A stretch of 64,000 bases of DNA from Pseudomonadota bacterium (GTDB lineage: Bacteria; Pseudomonadota; Alphaproteobacteria; Sphingomonadales; Sphingomonadaceae): contig JAKPHK010000063.1 of assembly GCA_029550345.1 (NCBI GenBank), positions 108,897 to 172,896 on the forward strand. Reading direction: 5' to 3'. Position numbers and translations under genes: made by a program. The notes below the pieces were generated by a model that was not told where the DNA came from, ran no database searches, and saw only the letters and a list, made by a program, of their open reading frames with translations. Positions 10,489-20,008 of the stretch are shown one piece after another. Position 1 is the stretch's first letter; each line of letters starts with the position of its first letter.

Positions 10489-11543
10489 TGACGCAGGAAG
10501 AAGCGCCGCTCTCGCTTGCCAAGGCTCCGACCAAGCGGCTCAATATGATCGAGGCGATCAACGACGCGCTTCACATCATGATGGAGCGCGACGGCGATGT
10601 CGTGGTGTTCGGTGAAGACATCGGCTTTTTTGGCGGGGTGTTCCGCGCCACGGCAGGCTTGCAGAAGAAGTTTGGCAAGACCCGGGTGTTCGATACCCCG
10701 ATCAACGAATGCGGGATCATCGGCGCGGCGGTGGGGATGGGGGCCTATGGCCTGCGCCCGGTGCCAGAAATCCAGTTCGCGGACTATATCTACCCCGGGC
10801 TGGACCAGCTGATTTCCGAAGCAGCGCGGCTGCGGTATCGCTCGGCCGGGGAATTCATTGCTCCGATCACCGTGCGATCGCCGTTCGGCGGCGGGATCTT
10901 CGGCGGGCAGACCCACAGCCAGAGCCCCGAGGCACTGTTCACCCATGTCGCCGGGCTGAAGACCGTGATCCCTTCAACCCCGCACGATGCCAAGGGGCTG
11001 CTGATTTCCGCTATTGAAGACAACGATCCGGTGATCTTCTTTGAGCCCAAGCGGATCTACAACGGCCCGTTCGGCGGTTATTATGACAAGCCGGTCGAAC
11101 CCTGGGCAAAGCACGAAGGCTCGGTAGTTCCCGAAGGCTACTACCGGATCCCGCTCGGCAAGGCGCGGATCGTGCAGGAGGGTGAAGCACTGACCGTGCT
11201 GGCCTATGGCACGATGATCCACGTGGCAGAGGCGGTGTGCCGCGAAAAAGGCGTCGATGCCGAACTGATCGACCTGCGCACTCTGGTTCCGCTGGACATC
11301 GAAACGATCGAGGCTTCGGTCAAGAAGACCGGGCGCTGCCTGATCGTACACGAGGCGACCCGCACGGGCGGGTTCGGGGCAGAGCTTTCCGCGCTGGTGC
11401 AGGAACGCTGCTTCTATCACCTCGAAGCGCCGATTGAGCGCGTGACCGGGTTCGATACCCCCTATCCGCACAGCCTTGAATGGGCATATTTCCCCGGACC
11501 CGTCCGCATCGGCGAGGCGATGGACCGGCTCTTGAAAGCGTAA
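10488..11543 (+). CDS. bkdA2: Branched-chain 2-oxoacid dehydrogenase E1 beta subunit
   Basis: NMIEAINDALHIMMERDGDVVVFGEDIGFFGGVFRATAGLQ; TGATG overlap with the E1 alpha stop. Confidence 0.93.
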   Translation: MTQEEAPLSLAKAPTKRLNMIEAINDALHIMMERDGDVVVFGEDIGFFGGVFRATAGLQKKFGKTRVFDTPINECGIIGAAVGMGAYGLRPVPEIQFADYIYPGLDQLISEAARLRYRSAGEFIAPITVRSPFGGGIFGGQTHSQSPEALFTHVAGLKTVIPSTPHDAKGLLISAIEDNDPVIFFEPKRIYNGPFGGYYDKPVEPWAKHEGSVVPEGYYRIPLGKARIVQEGEALTVLAYGTMIHVAEAVCREKGVDAELIDLRTLVPLDIETIEASVKKTGRCLIVHEATRTGGFGAELSALVQERCFYHLEAPIERVTGFDTPYPHSLEWAYFPGPVRIGEAMDRLLKA

Positions 11544-11547
11544 GACG

Positions 11548-12867
11548 ATGGGTAAATTCACCTTCAACCTGCCCGATATCGGCGAAGGCATCGCCGAAGC
11601 CGAGATCGTCGCCTGGCACGTCAAGGTTGGCGATCGGATCGAGGAAGACGGCAAGATCGCCGACGTGATGACCGACAAGGCCACGGTCGAGATGGAAAGC
11701 CCGGTAACCGGCACGGTCCTTTCGATCGGCGGCGAAGAGGGCGATATGATCGCGATCGGATCGCCGCTGGTGGTGATCGAGACCGAGGGCGATGACGCGG
11801 TTGAAGAGCCGGTGGAGGCGCCCGCCCATGCGCCGGTGGAATCTGCGCAAACCGCCCCGGCACCGCCCGCGTCGAGCGAAGTCGAGGCTCCGCGCGTTCC
11901 GCCGGAACCGGAAACAACTGAACCGAAACCCGTGCCGGTGCCCGCTCCGACTTCGCTCGATACGGCGGGGCAGGCAGGCTTGGGTTCTAGCCATGCCAAG
12001 GTCCTCGCCAGTCCCGCAGTTCGCGCCCGGGCCAGCGAACTGGGGATCGATCTTGCTCAGGTGAAACCGGCCGAGGATGGCCGGGTGCGCCATGCAGATC
12101 TTGATGCCTTCCTGGCCTACAACGCCGCCGGAGGTTTCCGTGCGGCCGGGGCCAAGGGTGTGGACCAGACGATCAAGGTGATGGGCCTGCGCCGCCGCAT
12201 TGCCGAGAACATGGCCGCGTCGAAGCGCGCCATTCCGCATTTTTCCTATGTCGAGGAGTGCGACGTTACCGCGCTGGAAGAAATGCGCGCGCAGTTGAAC
12301 GGCGCGCGGGGCCAGCGCCCCAAGCTGACCATGCTGCCGCTGCTGATCACCGCGATCTGCCGCGCGCTGCCCGATTTCCCGATGCTCAACGCGCGCTATG
12401 ATGACGAGGCCGGGGTGGTCCAGCGCTATGGCGCGGTGCATCTGGGCATGGCGACCCAGACCGACGGCGGGCTGATGGTGCCGGCGATCCGCGACGCGCA
12501 GGACCGCAACCTGTGGCAATTGGCGAGCGAGATTGGCCGCCTGGCCGAAGCCGCGCGCAACGGCAGCGCGACCAGCGCCGAACTATCCGGATCGACCCTG
12601 ACGATCACCTCGCTCGGCCCGCTTGGCGGGGTGGCGACCACGCCGGTCATCAACCGCCCCGAAGTGGCGATCATCGGTCCCAACCGGATCGTCGAGCGTC
12701 CGATGTTCGTGCCTGACGGGATGGGCGGCGAACGCATCGAAAAGCGCAAGCTGATGAATATCTCGATCAGCTGCGATCACCGCGTGGTCGATGGCTGGGA
12801 TGCGGCCAGCTTTGTTCAGGCAGTGAAACGCCTGATCGAAACCCCGGTGCTGCTGCTGGCGGACTGA
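11548..12867 (+). CDS. bkdB: Branched-chain 2-oxoacid dehydrogenase E2 (dihydrolipoyl acyltransferase)
   Basis: Lipoyl motif MTDKATVEMESPV, E3-binding domain, catalytic SCDHRVVDGWDAASF. Confidence 0.94.
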   Translation: MGKFTFNLPDIGEGIAEAEIVAWHVKVGDRIEEDGKIADVMTDKATVEMESPVTGTVLSIGGEEGDMIAIGSPLVVIETEGDDAVEEPVEAPAHAPVESAQTAPAPPASSEVEAPRVPPEPETTEPKPVPVPAPTSLDTAGQAGLGSSHAKVLASPAVRARASELGIDLAQVKPAEDGRVRHADLDAFLAYNAAGGFRAAGAKGVDQTIKVMGLRRRIAENMAASKRAIPHFSYVEECDVTALEEMRAQLNGARGQRPKLTMLPLLITAICRALPDFPMLNARYDDEAGVVQRYGAVHLGMATQTDGGLMVPAIRDAQDRNLWQLASEIGRLAEAARNGSATSAELSGSTLTITSLGPLGGVATTPVINRPEVAIIGPNRIVERPMFVPDGMGGERIEKRKLMNISISCDHRVVDGWDAASFVQAVKRLIETPVLLLAD

Positions 12868-12870
12868 TCC

Positions 12871-13374
12871 CTAACGCACGATCGCGCTGTAGGTGATCTG
12901 GCCTGATCCGCGCGCGGCCTCTGCGGCGGGGACACGCCAGCGGACGTGGGTCACGTCTTCGGGCGTTGCCAGCCGGTCGCCGACGCGCAGCGCATCGAGT
13001 TTGCCCCAGCTGCGGCCGCCGTCGATCGAGACTTCCTCGCGGCCATCGGCGCTGCCCTGGAAATAGACCTTGCGGGAAAGCGGGTTGGTGACGGTGAAGC
13101 CGCCCTGGCCGCCCGTGCGGTGCCATGAGACGACATAGACCACTCGGTCGCCGCGTTTGAGCGTGGCGGCGGGCTGGAGCATACGCCCCCTGTCCGGCGT
13201 TACCCGTTCAACGAAGACCGCGCTGTCGAAGGCCACGAGCGGGCTGGCCGCGGCGAGAACCGGGGCGGCGAGCGCGGCGGCGCAGGCCAGTCTGGCCAGA
13301 TTGCGGCGAAAGATCACGATCCGAAAGTCCCCGAAATTGCGCGCTTCACAGTGAAGCGAGTGCGGTGATCGCAA
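12871..13374 (-). CDS. Secreted hypothetical protein
   Basis: Signal peptide-like ARLACAAALAAPVLAAASP; 5' end uncertain (internal GTG possible). Confidence 0.6.
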   Translation of the reverse strand: MRSPHSLHCEARNFGDFRIVIFRRNLARLACAAALAAPVLAAASPLVAFDSAVFVERVTPDRGRMLQPAATLKRGDRVVYVVSWHRTGGQGGFTVTNPLSRKVYFQGSADGREEVSIDGGRSWGKLDALRVGDRLATPEDVTHVRWRVPAAEAARGSGQITYSAIVR

Positions 13375-13458
13375 ATCCGGGCAAAGGAATGGTTAACGGC
13401 CTCTTCAGCCTGTTTCGGGGGTGTTTTGCCATGGCGAAAAATTCGCCGCCGAACCCTG

Positions 13459-13487
13459 TTGACAGCATGGCCACGCTGGCCTAGTGG
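13459..13487 (+). promoter_or_regulatory. Candidate promoter TTGACA-N17-TAGTGG for tRNA-Asp
   Basis: Consensus -35 with a -10-like hexamer about 20 bp upstream of the mature tRNA. Confidence 0.55.
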
Positions 13488-13507
13488 CGCCTCTCCCAAG
13501 TGGCTGC

Positions 13508-13584
13508 GCGGGTGTAGCTCAGTTGGTTAGAGTGTCGGCCTGTCACGCCGAAGGTCGCGGGTTCGAGCCCCGTCACTCGCGCCA
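13508..13584 (+). tRNA. tRNA-Asp(GTC)
   Basis: GCGGGTGTAGCTCAGTTGG...GGCCTGTCACGCC...GGGTTCGAGCCCCGTCACTCGCGCCA. Confidence 0.97.
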
Positions 13585-13597
13585 CTTGGGAATTTCC

Positions 13598-14671
13598 TTA
13601 CAATCCGGAAGCGAACTCCACGGCCTTGCTGCCGGCCGGCAGGTGCACGATCATTCCGTCCTGTGCCAGTTTCAGCGTGCCGGGGAAAACCTTGGGTGCC
13701 TGGCCCAGGAACAGCGGCTCGATCAGCCGGGCCGGGACGGGCGGGACGAGGTGATAGAGCACCAGCGTACCGGCCCCGGCGTCCTTGCCTGCGCGGGCGG
13801 CATCTTCGGGGCTGGCATGATAGCCCTGAATGTCGTGCATGATCTGCGCGGTGCGGGGCTGTCCGCGCTCGGCCAGCTTGGCGCCGAGCGCGGCAACCAT
13901 GTCCTTGTTCAGCGCGTCATGCAGCATCAGGTCCACGCCCTTTGACGCAGCGACGAAGGCCGGGGCATAGACCGTATCGCCGCTGATCGCGATCGAGCGG
14001 CCCTTGTAGTCGATTCGGTAGCCGAAAGCCGGTTTGACCGGATCATGGATCACCCGGATCGCGGTGATCTTCACGCCTTCCTGATCATAGACCACCTGGC
14101 TGTCGGCCCCATCGGGCAGCGCGATGATCTGCGCTGCGCCGCCGAATCCGGTGGGGTTGGCCACTTTCGGGCCGTGGTGGGCCACGCGGTAGGTGCTGTC
14201 GATCTGGTAGGCGGCGTTGAAGGCGGCAACGACCTTGTCGGTCCCCTCAGGCCCATAGACCGGCAGCGGACTCGACCGCCCGCCCGCGATCCACGCCTGG
14301 AGCAGCGACTCGCCCAGGCCGTCGATGTGGTCGGAATGGAGGTGGGTCAGGAATTCACCCCGCAGCTTGCCCATCGGAAAGCCCATCCGCCCGAGCTTGC
14401 GGATCGATCCCGAACCCGAATCGAAGATGAAGGCCTGATTACCCGCCAGCACCGCCAGACACGGCCCGGCGCGGTCGGCATCGGGCATCGGCGATCCGCT
14501 GCCGCAGACATAGAGGTGCAGACCATCGGCGAAAGCGGCGGATTGATCCACGCCGACATTCGTGTCGAGCGCGCGCCGGAAGGCCTGCTCGGCAATGAAC
14601 GGGCGGCCAAACAGCAGCGCCAGTCCCGCCAGCAGCACCGCACCCAGAACGAACATCATGCCGCGCTTCAT
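13598..14671 (-). CDS. MBL-fold metallo-hydrolase (RNase Z-like / arylsulfatase-like)
   Basis: TLHSDH-type motif THLHSDHIDGLGE, ISGDTVYAPAF, MLHDAL; start at MKRGMMFVLG. Confidence 0.85.
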   Translation of the reverse strand: MKRGMMFVLGAVLLAGLALLFGRPFIAEQAFRRALDTNVGVDQSAAFADGLHLYVCGSGSPMPDADRAGPCLAVLAGNQAFIFDSGSGSIRKLGRMGFPMGKLRGEFLTHLHSDHIDGLGESLLQAWIAGGRSSPLPVYGPEGTDKVVAAFNAAYQIDSTYRVAHHGPKVANPTGFGGAAQIIALPDGADSQVVYDQEGVKITAIRVIHDPVKPAFGYRIDYKGRSIAISGDTVYAPAFVAASKGVDLMLHDALNKDMVAALGAKLAERGQPRTAQIMHDIQGYHASPEDAARAGKDAGAGTLVLYHLVPPVPARLIEPLFLGQAPKVFPGTLKLAQDGMIVHLPAGSKAVEFASGL

Positions 14672-14735
14672 CAGCAGCTCTCCCTGCCTTTTCTTGCAGG
14701 TTGCCCTCCGTGCCGGGCTGAGGCAAGCACCAAGC

Positions 14736-15224
14736 GTGATTACCCATCGCGATCTGGAATCAACTCTTGCCGCCATTGCCCCGGCGCTGGCGAAGGCGCA
14801 GCACCCCTGGTGGATCCTGGGCAGCGCCGCGGTTGTCCTGCATGGGGCCGATACCGATGAGATCTGGGATGTCGATGTGCTGCTCGACCGGCGCGATGTG
14901 GCGGCGGTTTTCGCCCGGCTCGGCTTGCCGGTAAAGGCGGGGAAGCCGGACGAGCGCTTCCGGTCGGACATATTCCACCGCTGGAACGGGGCTTCGCTGC
15001 CGGTCGAGCTGTTCGCGGGGTTCAGCCTGCTGGAACAGGGCGAGTGGCAAGTGATCGTGCCGCAGACTCGGATTGCCGCGCCGTGCGGCGAAACCACGGT
15101 CTATATTCCGGACCGGGCGGAACTTTTGGCGATCCTTGAACGGTTCGGCCGGCCCAAGGACCAGCGGCGGATTGCCGCGCTTAACCGAAGCGGCCCGTTT
15201 CCATCCAGATCAGGAAACGCTTGA
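14736..15224 (+). CDS. Nucleotidyltransferase-fold hypothetical protein
   Basis: WWILGSAAVVLHGADTDEIWDVDVLLDR fits the minimal nucleotidyltransferase pattern; GTG start. Confidence 0.6.
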   Translation: MITHRDLESTLAAIAPALAKAQHPWWILGSAAVVLHGADTDEIWDVDVLLDRRDVAAVFARLGLPVKAGKPDERFRSDIFHRWNGASLPVELFAGFSLLEQGEWQVIVPQTRIAAPCGETTVYIPDRAELLAILERFGRPKDQRRIAALNRSGPFPSRSGNA

Positions 15225-15399
15225 GCGGCAAGAGCCAGACCACGCCAAGCACCACATAGACCGGCAATTGCAGCAGCGCGTGCCAATCGGCGATCAGCGG
15301 CGCGATATAGCGGGCGATCAGCCCGCCATAGACCAGCAGCGCCACCAGCAGGCCCAGAATGCCAAGCGGGATCCGCAATGTCGGTTCGGTACGCATCAA
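15181..15399 (-). CDS. DUF2842 domain-containing membrane protein
   Basis: 72 aa, two hydrophobic segments, WLLPLKRFLIWMETGRFG C-terminus. Confidence 0.75.
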   Translation of the reverse strand: MMRTEPTLRIPLGILGLLVALLVYGGLIARYIAPLIADWHALLQLPVYVVLGVVWLLPLKRFLIWMETGRFG

Positions 15400-15968
15400 A
15401 AAGGTCCGTAGAGGCGGGTCGGGGTTATCACGGCTTCCAGCGGGATGTCGTGCGGTTCGATCGGCAGGCTTTCTTCCAATTGGCAGTCCCAGGCAAGCCC
15501 GATCGCAAGCTGCGGCGGGTTATCGGCCATCCAGCGATCGAAATGGCCCGCGCCATAGCCGATCCGCCCGCCGCTGCCGGTAAAGCCCAGCAAGGGGCAG
15601 AACAGCACGTCGGGGATCAGCGCTTCGGCATCGGCAGGGGGTTGCAGAGCCTTGAACGGATCGGGTTCAAGCCCGCCTTCGACGAACGGATTGGCCCATT
15701 CTCGGAACTGCATCGGCGCCGCGCGGTCGGCAAACCACGGCAGGGCAATGCGGTGCCCCGCTTCATAAAACCAGCGGGCATAGTTGGAAGCGGGAACCTC
15801 GTCCGTCATTTCGTGATAGAGCCCGATCACCGCGCCTTCTGGGATCATCGCCGCCACCGGGCCGGGCGGCCTGCGAAACAGCAGGGCGCGCTGGAAATCG
15901 GGAATCGCGGCAACATGATCGGCGCGGCGACGCTTCAGTTCGGCACGCAGGGATTTCTTGTCGATCAC
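15396..15968 (-). CDS. fau: 5-formyltetrahydrofolate cyclo-ligase
   Basis: DKKSLRAELKRRR, PLLGFTGSGGRIGYGAGHFDRW; GTG start chosen because upstream frame lies in the 6S RNA. Confidence 0.9.
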   Translation of the reverse strand: MIDKKSLRAELKRRRADHVAAIPDFQRALLFRRPPGPVAAMIPEGAVIGLYHEMTDEVPASNYARWFYEAGHRIALPWFADRAAPMQFREWANPFVEGGLEPDPFKALQPPADAEALIPDVLFCPLLGFTGSGGRIGYGAGHFDRWMADNPPQLAIGLAWDCQLEESLPIEPHDIPLEAVITPTRLYGPF

Positions 15969-16029
15969 GCCATGCTCCGGTGCGGGAAAAAGGGTGACGG
16001 GACCACCATGGGCCGTTGCCAGGAAATCC

Positions 16030-16177
16030 TCTGACGCGTTCACGTCAGGTGGGAACCGTGTGTGCCGGACCAGGATCCGACCAGGGACAGCCCCCATGGA
16101 TTTGCTTATAGCCTCAGGGATTTTCGAAGGCTCGCACCGGGCAGTACCCGTCGCCACGCTATGTAGGGGAGAGCAGC
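16030..16177 (-). ncRNA. ssrS: 6S RNA (approximate boundaries)
   Basis: Conserved zapA-ssrS-fau order; minus-strand CTGAGGCTATAAGCAAATCCATGGGGGC...CCTGGTCCGGCACACACGGTTCCCACCTGACG resembles alphaproteobacterial 6S. Confidence 0.8.
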
Positions 16178-16477
16178 TCAACCCTCAAGGGCGGCGGCGC
16201 ACTTTTCGAGCCGTTCGGCAATCGTTTCCAGCACGGCGGAATGATCCTGGCTATCCTCCGAGGTAGCAGGCCCGGCGCCATTGGCCCGGGCATCGTGCAA
16301 TTCATCGGCCAGAAACAGCGCGGCGAACAGCAGTTGCCGTACCTCACTGTGCCCGGTGCCGATCGCCTGGACCTTTTCGTCGATCATTCGCCCCAAGGCG
16401 GAAATGTGCGGTTCCTCGCCTTCAGGGCAAGCCACGGTATAGGAACGTCCGCCGATCTGCAGGGCCACATTGCTCAT
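16178..16477 (-). CDS. zapA: Cell division protein ZapA
   Basis: IGGRSYTVACPEGEEPHISALGRMIDEKV. Confidence 0.9.
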   Translation of the reverse strand: MSNVALQIGGRSYTVACPEGEEPHISALGRMIDEKVQAIGTGHSEVRQLLFAALFLADELHDARANGAGPATSEDSQDHSAVLETIAERLEKCAAALEG

Positions 16478-16484
16478 CGCCGGA

Positions 16485-16691
16485 TTACCCCTGGGTGCCT
16501 TCGATCAGTTGATCGAGTTGTTGCAAAGACCCCTGAACCGCCTCCCGCAGCCGGTCATGCCGGGCCTGCAAGGCGGCAAGTTCGGCATCTCTGGGCATTG
16601 GCGCAGGGCGGCGCGCCGCGGCCTCTATCCGGGCGAGAGCTGTTTCAATCCGCGCAAGCGCGCGGCTGCTGCGGTCATCGGTCATTGCCAT
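16485..16691 (-). CDS. Small coiled-coil hypothetical protein upstream of zapA
   Basis: 68 aa, heptad-like Ala/Leu/Arg; 7 bp from zapA. Confidence 0.65.
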   Translation of the reverse strand: MAMTDDRSSRALARIETALARIEAAARRPAPMPRDAELAALQARHDRLREAVQGSLQQLDQLIEGTQG

Positions 16692-16857
16692 TTGCTAGCG
16701 CAATGTTGCGTCCTGGCAAAGCGTTGCCCGGCGAATTTCCCCCGGTTTGGGAGATTGCATCGCCACCCTTGCCTTGACGGGGGGGCACACCTTGGCAAAG
16801 GAGGCCACGCGCCGAATCGCCGCCCTTTTTCGCGCTTCACACTGGGAGCAGCCCTAA

Positions 16858-18828
16858 ATGACATTCAGCCCGGACCGCCTTGCACCGATGGCCAATGCCA
16901 TCCGTGCGCTTTCAATGGATGCGGTCCAGGCGGCCAATTCCGGCCACCCCGGGATGCCGATGGGCATGGCCGATGTTGCCACCGTACTGTTCAGCCAGTT
17001 CCTGAAGTTCGATCCCGCCGCGCCGAAATGGCCGGACCGGGACCGGTTCGTGCTTTCGGCCGGACACGGTTCGATGCTGATCTACTCGCTGCTGCATCTG
17101 ACCGGCTATGCCGCGCCGACGATGGACAACATCCGCAATTTCCGCCAGTTGCACAGCCCCTGCGCCGGTCACCCCGAAAACACCGAGCTGCCGGGCGTGG
17201 AATGCACCACCGGGCCGCTTGGGCAGGGCCTGGCGATGGCGGTGGGCATGGCTATGGCCGAACGGCACCTCAATGCCGTCCACGGCGATGACCTGGTCAA
17301 TCACCGCACCTGGGTGATCGCGGGCGACGGCTGCCTGATGGAAGGGATCAACCACGAAGCCGTGGGTCTGGCCGGAACGCTCAAGCTCGGCAATCTCAAC
17401 GTGCTGTGGGACGATAACAATATCACCATCGACGGCGACACCTCGCTTTCGACCTGTGAGGATGTGGCCGCGCGCTATGCCGCCAGCGGCTGGCACGTTG
17501 CCCGCTGCGACGGGCACGATTTTGCCGACATTGCCCGCGCGCTGACCGAAGCTGCCGCCGATCCGCGCCCCTCGCTGGTCGCCTGCAAGACGGTGATCGG
17601 GCAGGGCGCCCCGAACAAGGCCGGGAGCCATTCGGTCCACGGCGCGCCGCTTGGCGCGGATGAGATCGCCGCAACCCGTGAGGCTTTGGGCTGGACGGCC
17701 GCCCCGTTTGAAATTCCGGCCGATATCCTGGCCGACTGGCGTTCGCTTGGTTCGAAGGGCGCTGCCGCCCGGGCCGAATGGGAAGCCCGGCTGGCCGCAT
17801 CGCCGAACAAGGCCGCGTTCGAGGCTGGTCAGCAGAGCCTGAAGGGCAAGGCCGCCGCCGCGCTCAAGGACTATATCGACGGTCTGATCGCCAACCCGCA
17901 AAAGGTTGCGACCCGCAAGGCCAGCGAAATGGCGCTTGGCCCGCTGACCGAGCAGCTGCCGCAGCTGATCGGCGGCAGCGCCGACCTTACCGGATCGAAC
18001 CTGACCAAGACCAAGGCGACTGCACCGTTCAGCGCCGATGATTACACCGGCCGCCACGTCCACTACGGCATCCGTGAATTCGGCATGGCCGCGGCGATGA
18101 ACGGGATGGCGCTGCACGGCGGGATCGTTCCCTATGGCGGAACCTTCCTGGTCTTTGCCGACTATTGCCGCAACGCGATCCGAATGTCGGCGCTGCAGCA
18201 CGCGCAGGTGGCCTATGTGCTGACCCACGATTCGATCGGTCTGGGCGAAGACGGGCCGACCCACCAGCCAATCGAACATGTGATGAGCCTGCGGGCGATT
18301 CCGAACCTGCTGGTGTTCCGCCCAGCCGACGTGGTCGAAACGGCGGAATGCTGGGCGCTGGCGCTGGAAGCAGAAGGGACTCCGTCGGCCCTGGCGCTTT
18401 CGCGTCAGAACCTGCCGCAGCTGCGCACGTCTGGCGGGATGCTCTGCGCCAAGGGTGGCTACCGCCTGAAGGATGCCGGTGCCGCGCGTCAGGTGGTGAT
18501 CGTGGCGACTGGATCCGAAGTCGAAATCGCGCTGGCCTGCGCCGCGCAGCTGGAAGAGGCCGGGATTGGCACCGATGTCGTCTCGATGCCGTGCACCCAG
18601 CTGTTCGATGCGCAGGATGCGGCCTACCGTGCGGATATGCTCCCGGCCGGTGTCCTCAAGGTTTCGATCGAAGCCGGGGTTACGCTGGGCTGGCAGAAAT
18701 ATGTCGGCGACGGGCTGACCATCGGGATCGACCGCTTCGGCGCCTCGGCCCCGGCCGATCAGCTCTACGATTACTTCGGCCTTACGGCTGACAAGATTGT
18801 TCCTCAGATCAAGGCCCGGTTGGGCTAA
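16858..18828 (+). CDS. tkt: Transketolase
   Basis: [41 protein letters not shown]. Confidence 0.97.
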   Translation: MTFSPDRLAPMANAIRALSMDAVQAANSGHPGMPMGMADVATVLFSQFLKFDPAAPKWPDRDRFVLSAGHGSMLIYSLLHLTGYAAPTMDNIRNFRQLHSPCAGHPENTELPGVECTTGPLGQGLAMAVGMAMAERHLNAVHGDDLVNHRTWVIAGDGCLMEGINHEAVGLAGTLKLGNLNVLWDDNNITIDGDTSLSTCEDVAARYAASGWHVARCDGHDFADIARALTEAAADPRPSLVACKTVIGQGAPNKAGSHSVHGAPLGADEIAATREALGWTAAPFEIPADILADWRSLGSKGAAARAEWEARLAASPNKAAFEAGQQSLKGKAAAALKDYIDGLIANPQKVATRKASEMALGPLTEQLPQLIGGSADLTGSNLTKTKATAPFSADDYTGRHVHYGIREFGMAAAMNGMALHGGIVPYGGTFLVFADYCRNAIRMSALQHAQVAYVLTHDSIGLGEDGPTHQPIEHVMSLRAIPNLLVFRPADVVETAECWALALEAEGTPSALALSRQNLPQLRTSGGMLCAKGGYRLKDAGAARQVVIVATGSEVEIALACAAQLEEAGIGTDVVSMPCTQLFDAQDAAYRADMLPAGVLKVSIEAGVTLGWQKYVGDGLTIGIDRFGASAPADQLYDYFGLTADKIVPQIKARLG

Positions 18829-18847
18829 TAAGCAGGAGATTCTCACC

Positions 18848-19855
18848 ATGGCGATCAAGGTTGCGATCAACGGTTTCGGGCGCATCGGGCGCAATGTGGC
18901 GCGCGCCATCCTCGAGCGGACCGACCACGACATCGAGCTGGTCTCGATCAACGATCTGGCTTCGGCCAAGGCCAATGCCATGCTGTTCCAGCGTGACAGC
19001 GTGCACGGTCCGTTTTCGGGCACCGTCGAAGTCGATGGCAATGATCTGATCATCAACGGCAAGCGCATCCACGTCACGGCTGAGCGTGATCCGGCCAACC
19101 TGCCGCACGCCGCCAACGGCGTGGACATTGCGCTTGAATGCACCGGTTTCTTCACCGACCGCGCTTCGTGCGAAAAGCACCTGGCGGCCGGCGCCAAGAA
19201 GGTACTGATTTCGGCCCCGGGCAAGAATGTCGATCTGACCGTGGTGTTCGGCGTCAACCATGACAAGCTGGAAGCGGGCCACACCATCGTCTCCAACGCT
19301 TCGTGCACCACCAACTGCCTGGCGCCGTTCGCCAAGGTGCTGAACGATGCGATCGGGATCGAACGCGGTCTGATGACCACGGTTCACGCCTATACCAACG
19401 ATCAGAAGATCCTCGACCAGATCCACGAAGATCCGCGCCGCGCCCGCGCTGCGGCGATGAGCATGATCCCGACCACCACCGGTGCCGCCCGCGCGGTGGG
19501 TGAAGTGCTGCCCGAACTGAAGGGCAAGCTGGATGGCAGCGCGATCCGCGTGCCGACCCCCAACGTCTCGGTTGTCGATCTGACCTTCCAGCCAAAGCGC
19601 GACACCACCAAGGAAGAGGTCAACGCCCTGCTCAAGGCGGCGGCGGAAGGCCCGCTGAAGGGTGTGCTGGGCTTCTCGGACGAACCGCTGGTTTCGATCG
19701 ATTACAACCACTGCCCGAACAGCAGCACCATCGACAGCCTGGAAACCGCCGTGATCGACGGCAAGCTGGTCCGCGTGCTGAGCTGGTACGACAACGAATG
19801 GGGCTTCTCCAACCGGATGGTTGATACCGCCGGTGCAATGGGCAAGCTGCTGTAA
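18848..19855 (+). CDS. gap: Type I glyceraldehyde-3-phosphate dehydrogenase
   Basis: [35 protein letters not shown]. Confidence 0.97.
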   Translation: MAIKVAINGFGRIGRNVARAILERTDHDIELVSINDLASAKANAMLFQRDSVHGPFSGTVEVDGNDLIINGKRIHVTAERDPANLPHAANGVDIALECTGFFTDRASCEKHLAAGAKKVLISAPGKNVDLTVVFGVNHDKLEAGHTIVSNASCTTNCLAPFAKVLNDAIGIERGLMTTVHAYTNDQKILDQIHEDPRRARAAAMSMIPTTTGAARAVGEVLPELKGKLDGSAIRVPTPNVSVVDLTFQPKRDTTKEEVNALLKAAAEGPLKGVLGFSDEPLVSIDYNHCPNSSTIDSLETAVIDGKLVRVLSWYDNEWGFSNRMVDTAGAMGKLL

Positions 19856-19878
19856 TTAAAAAGAACGCCAACCAAATT

Positions 19879-19907
19879 CGTCATGCTGAACGTGTTTCAG
19901 CATCCAT
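19879..19907. repeat. REP-like palindrome, inverted partner of 19941-19969
   Basis: CGTCATGCTGAACGTGTTTCAGCATCCAT. Confidence 0.75.
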
Positions 19908-19940
19908 CGCGCCTCCGGGACCGGCGGTTGATGGGGTGAG

Positions 19941-19969
19941 ATGGACCCTGAAACGAGTTCAGGGTGACG
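19941..19969. repeat. REP-like palindrome, inverted partner of 19879-19907
   Basis: ATGGACCCTGAAACGAGTTCAGGGTGACG. Confidence 0.75.
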
Positions 19970-20008
19970 GATTTGGGATCGAGGCCGCCGCGCAATGCTG
20001 AGGCCTTT

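Noticed and set aside
15969-16181. N-terminal extension of the 5-FCL ORF
   Set aside because: Overlaps probable 6S RNA; family homology begins at IDKKSLRAELK.
16912-19380. 822-aa minus-strand ORF
   Set aside because: Spans antisense of tkt and gap, both unmistakable; no coherent domain.
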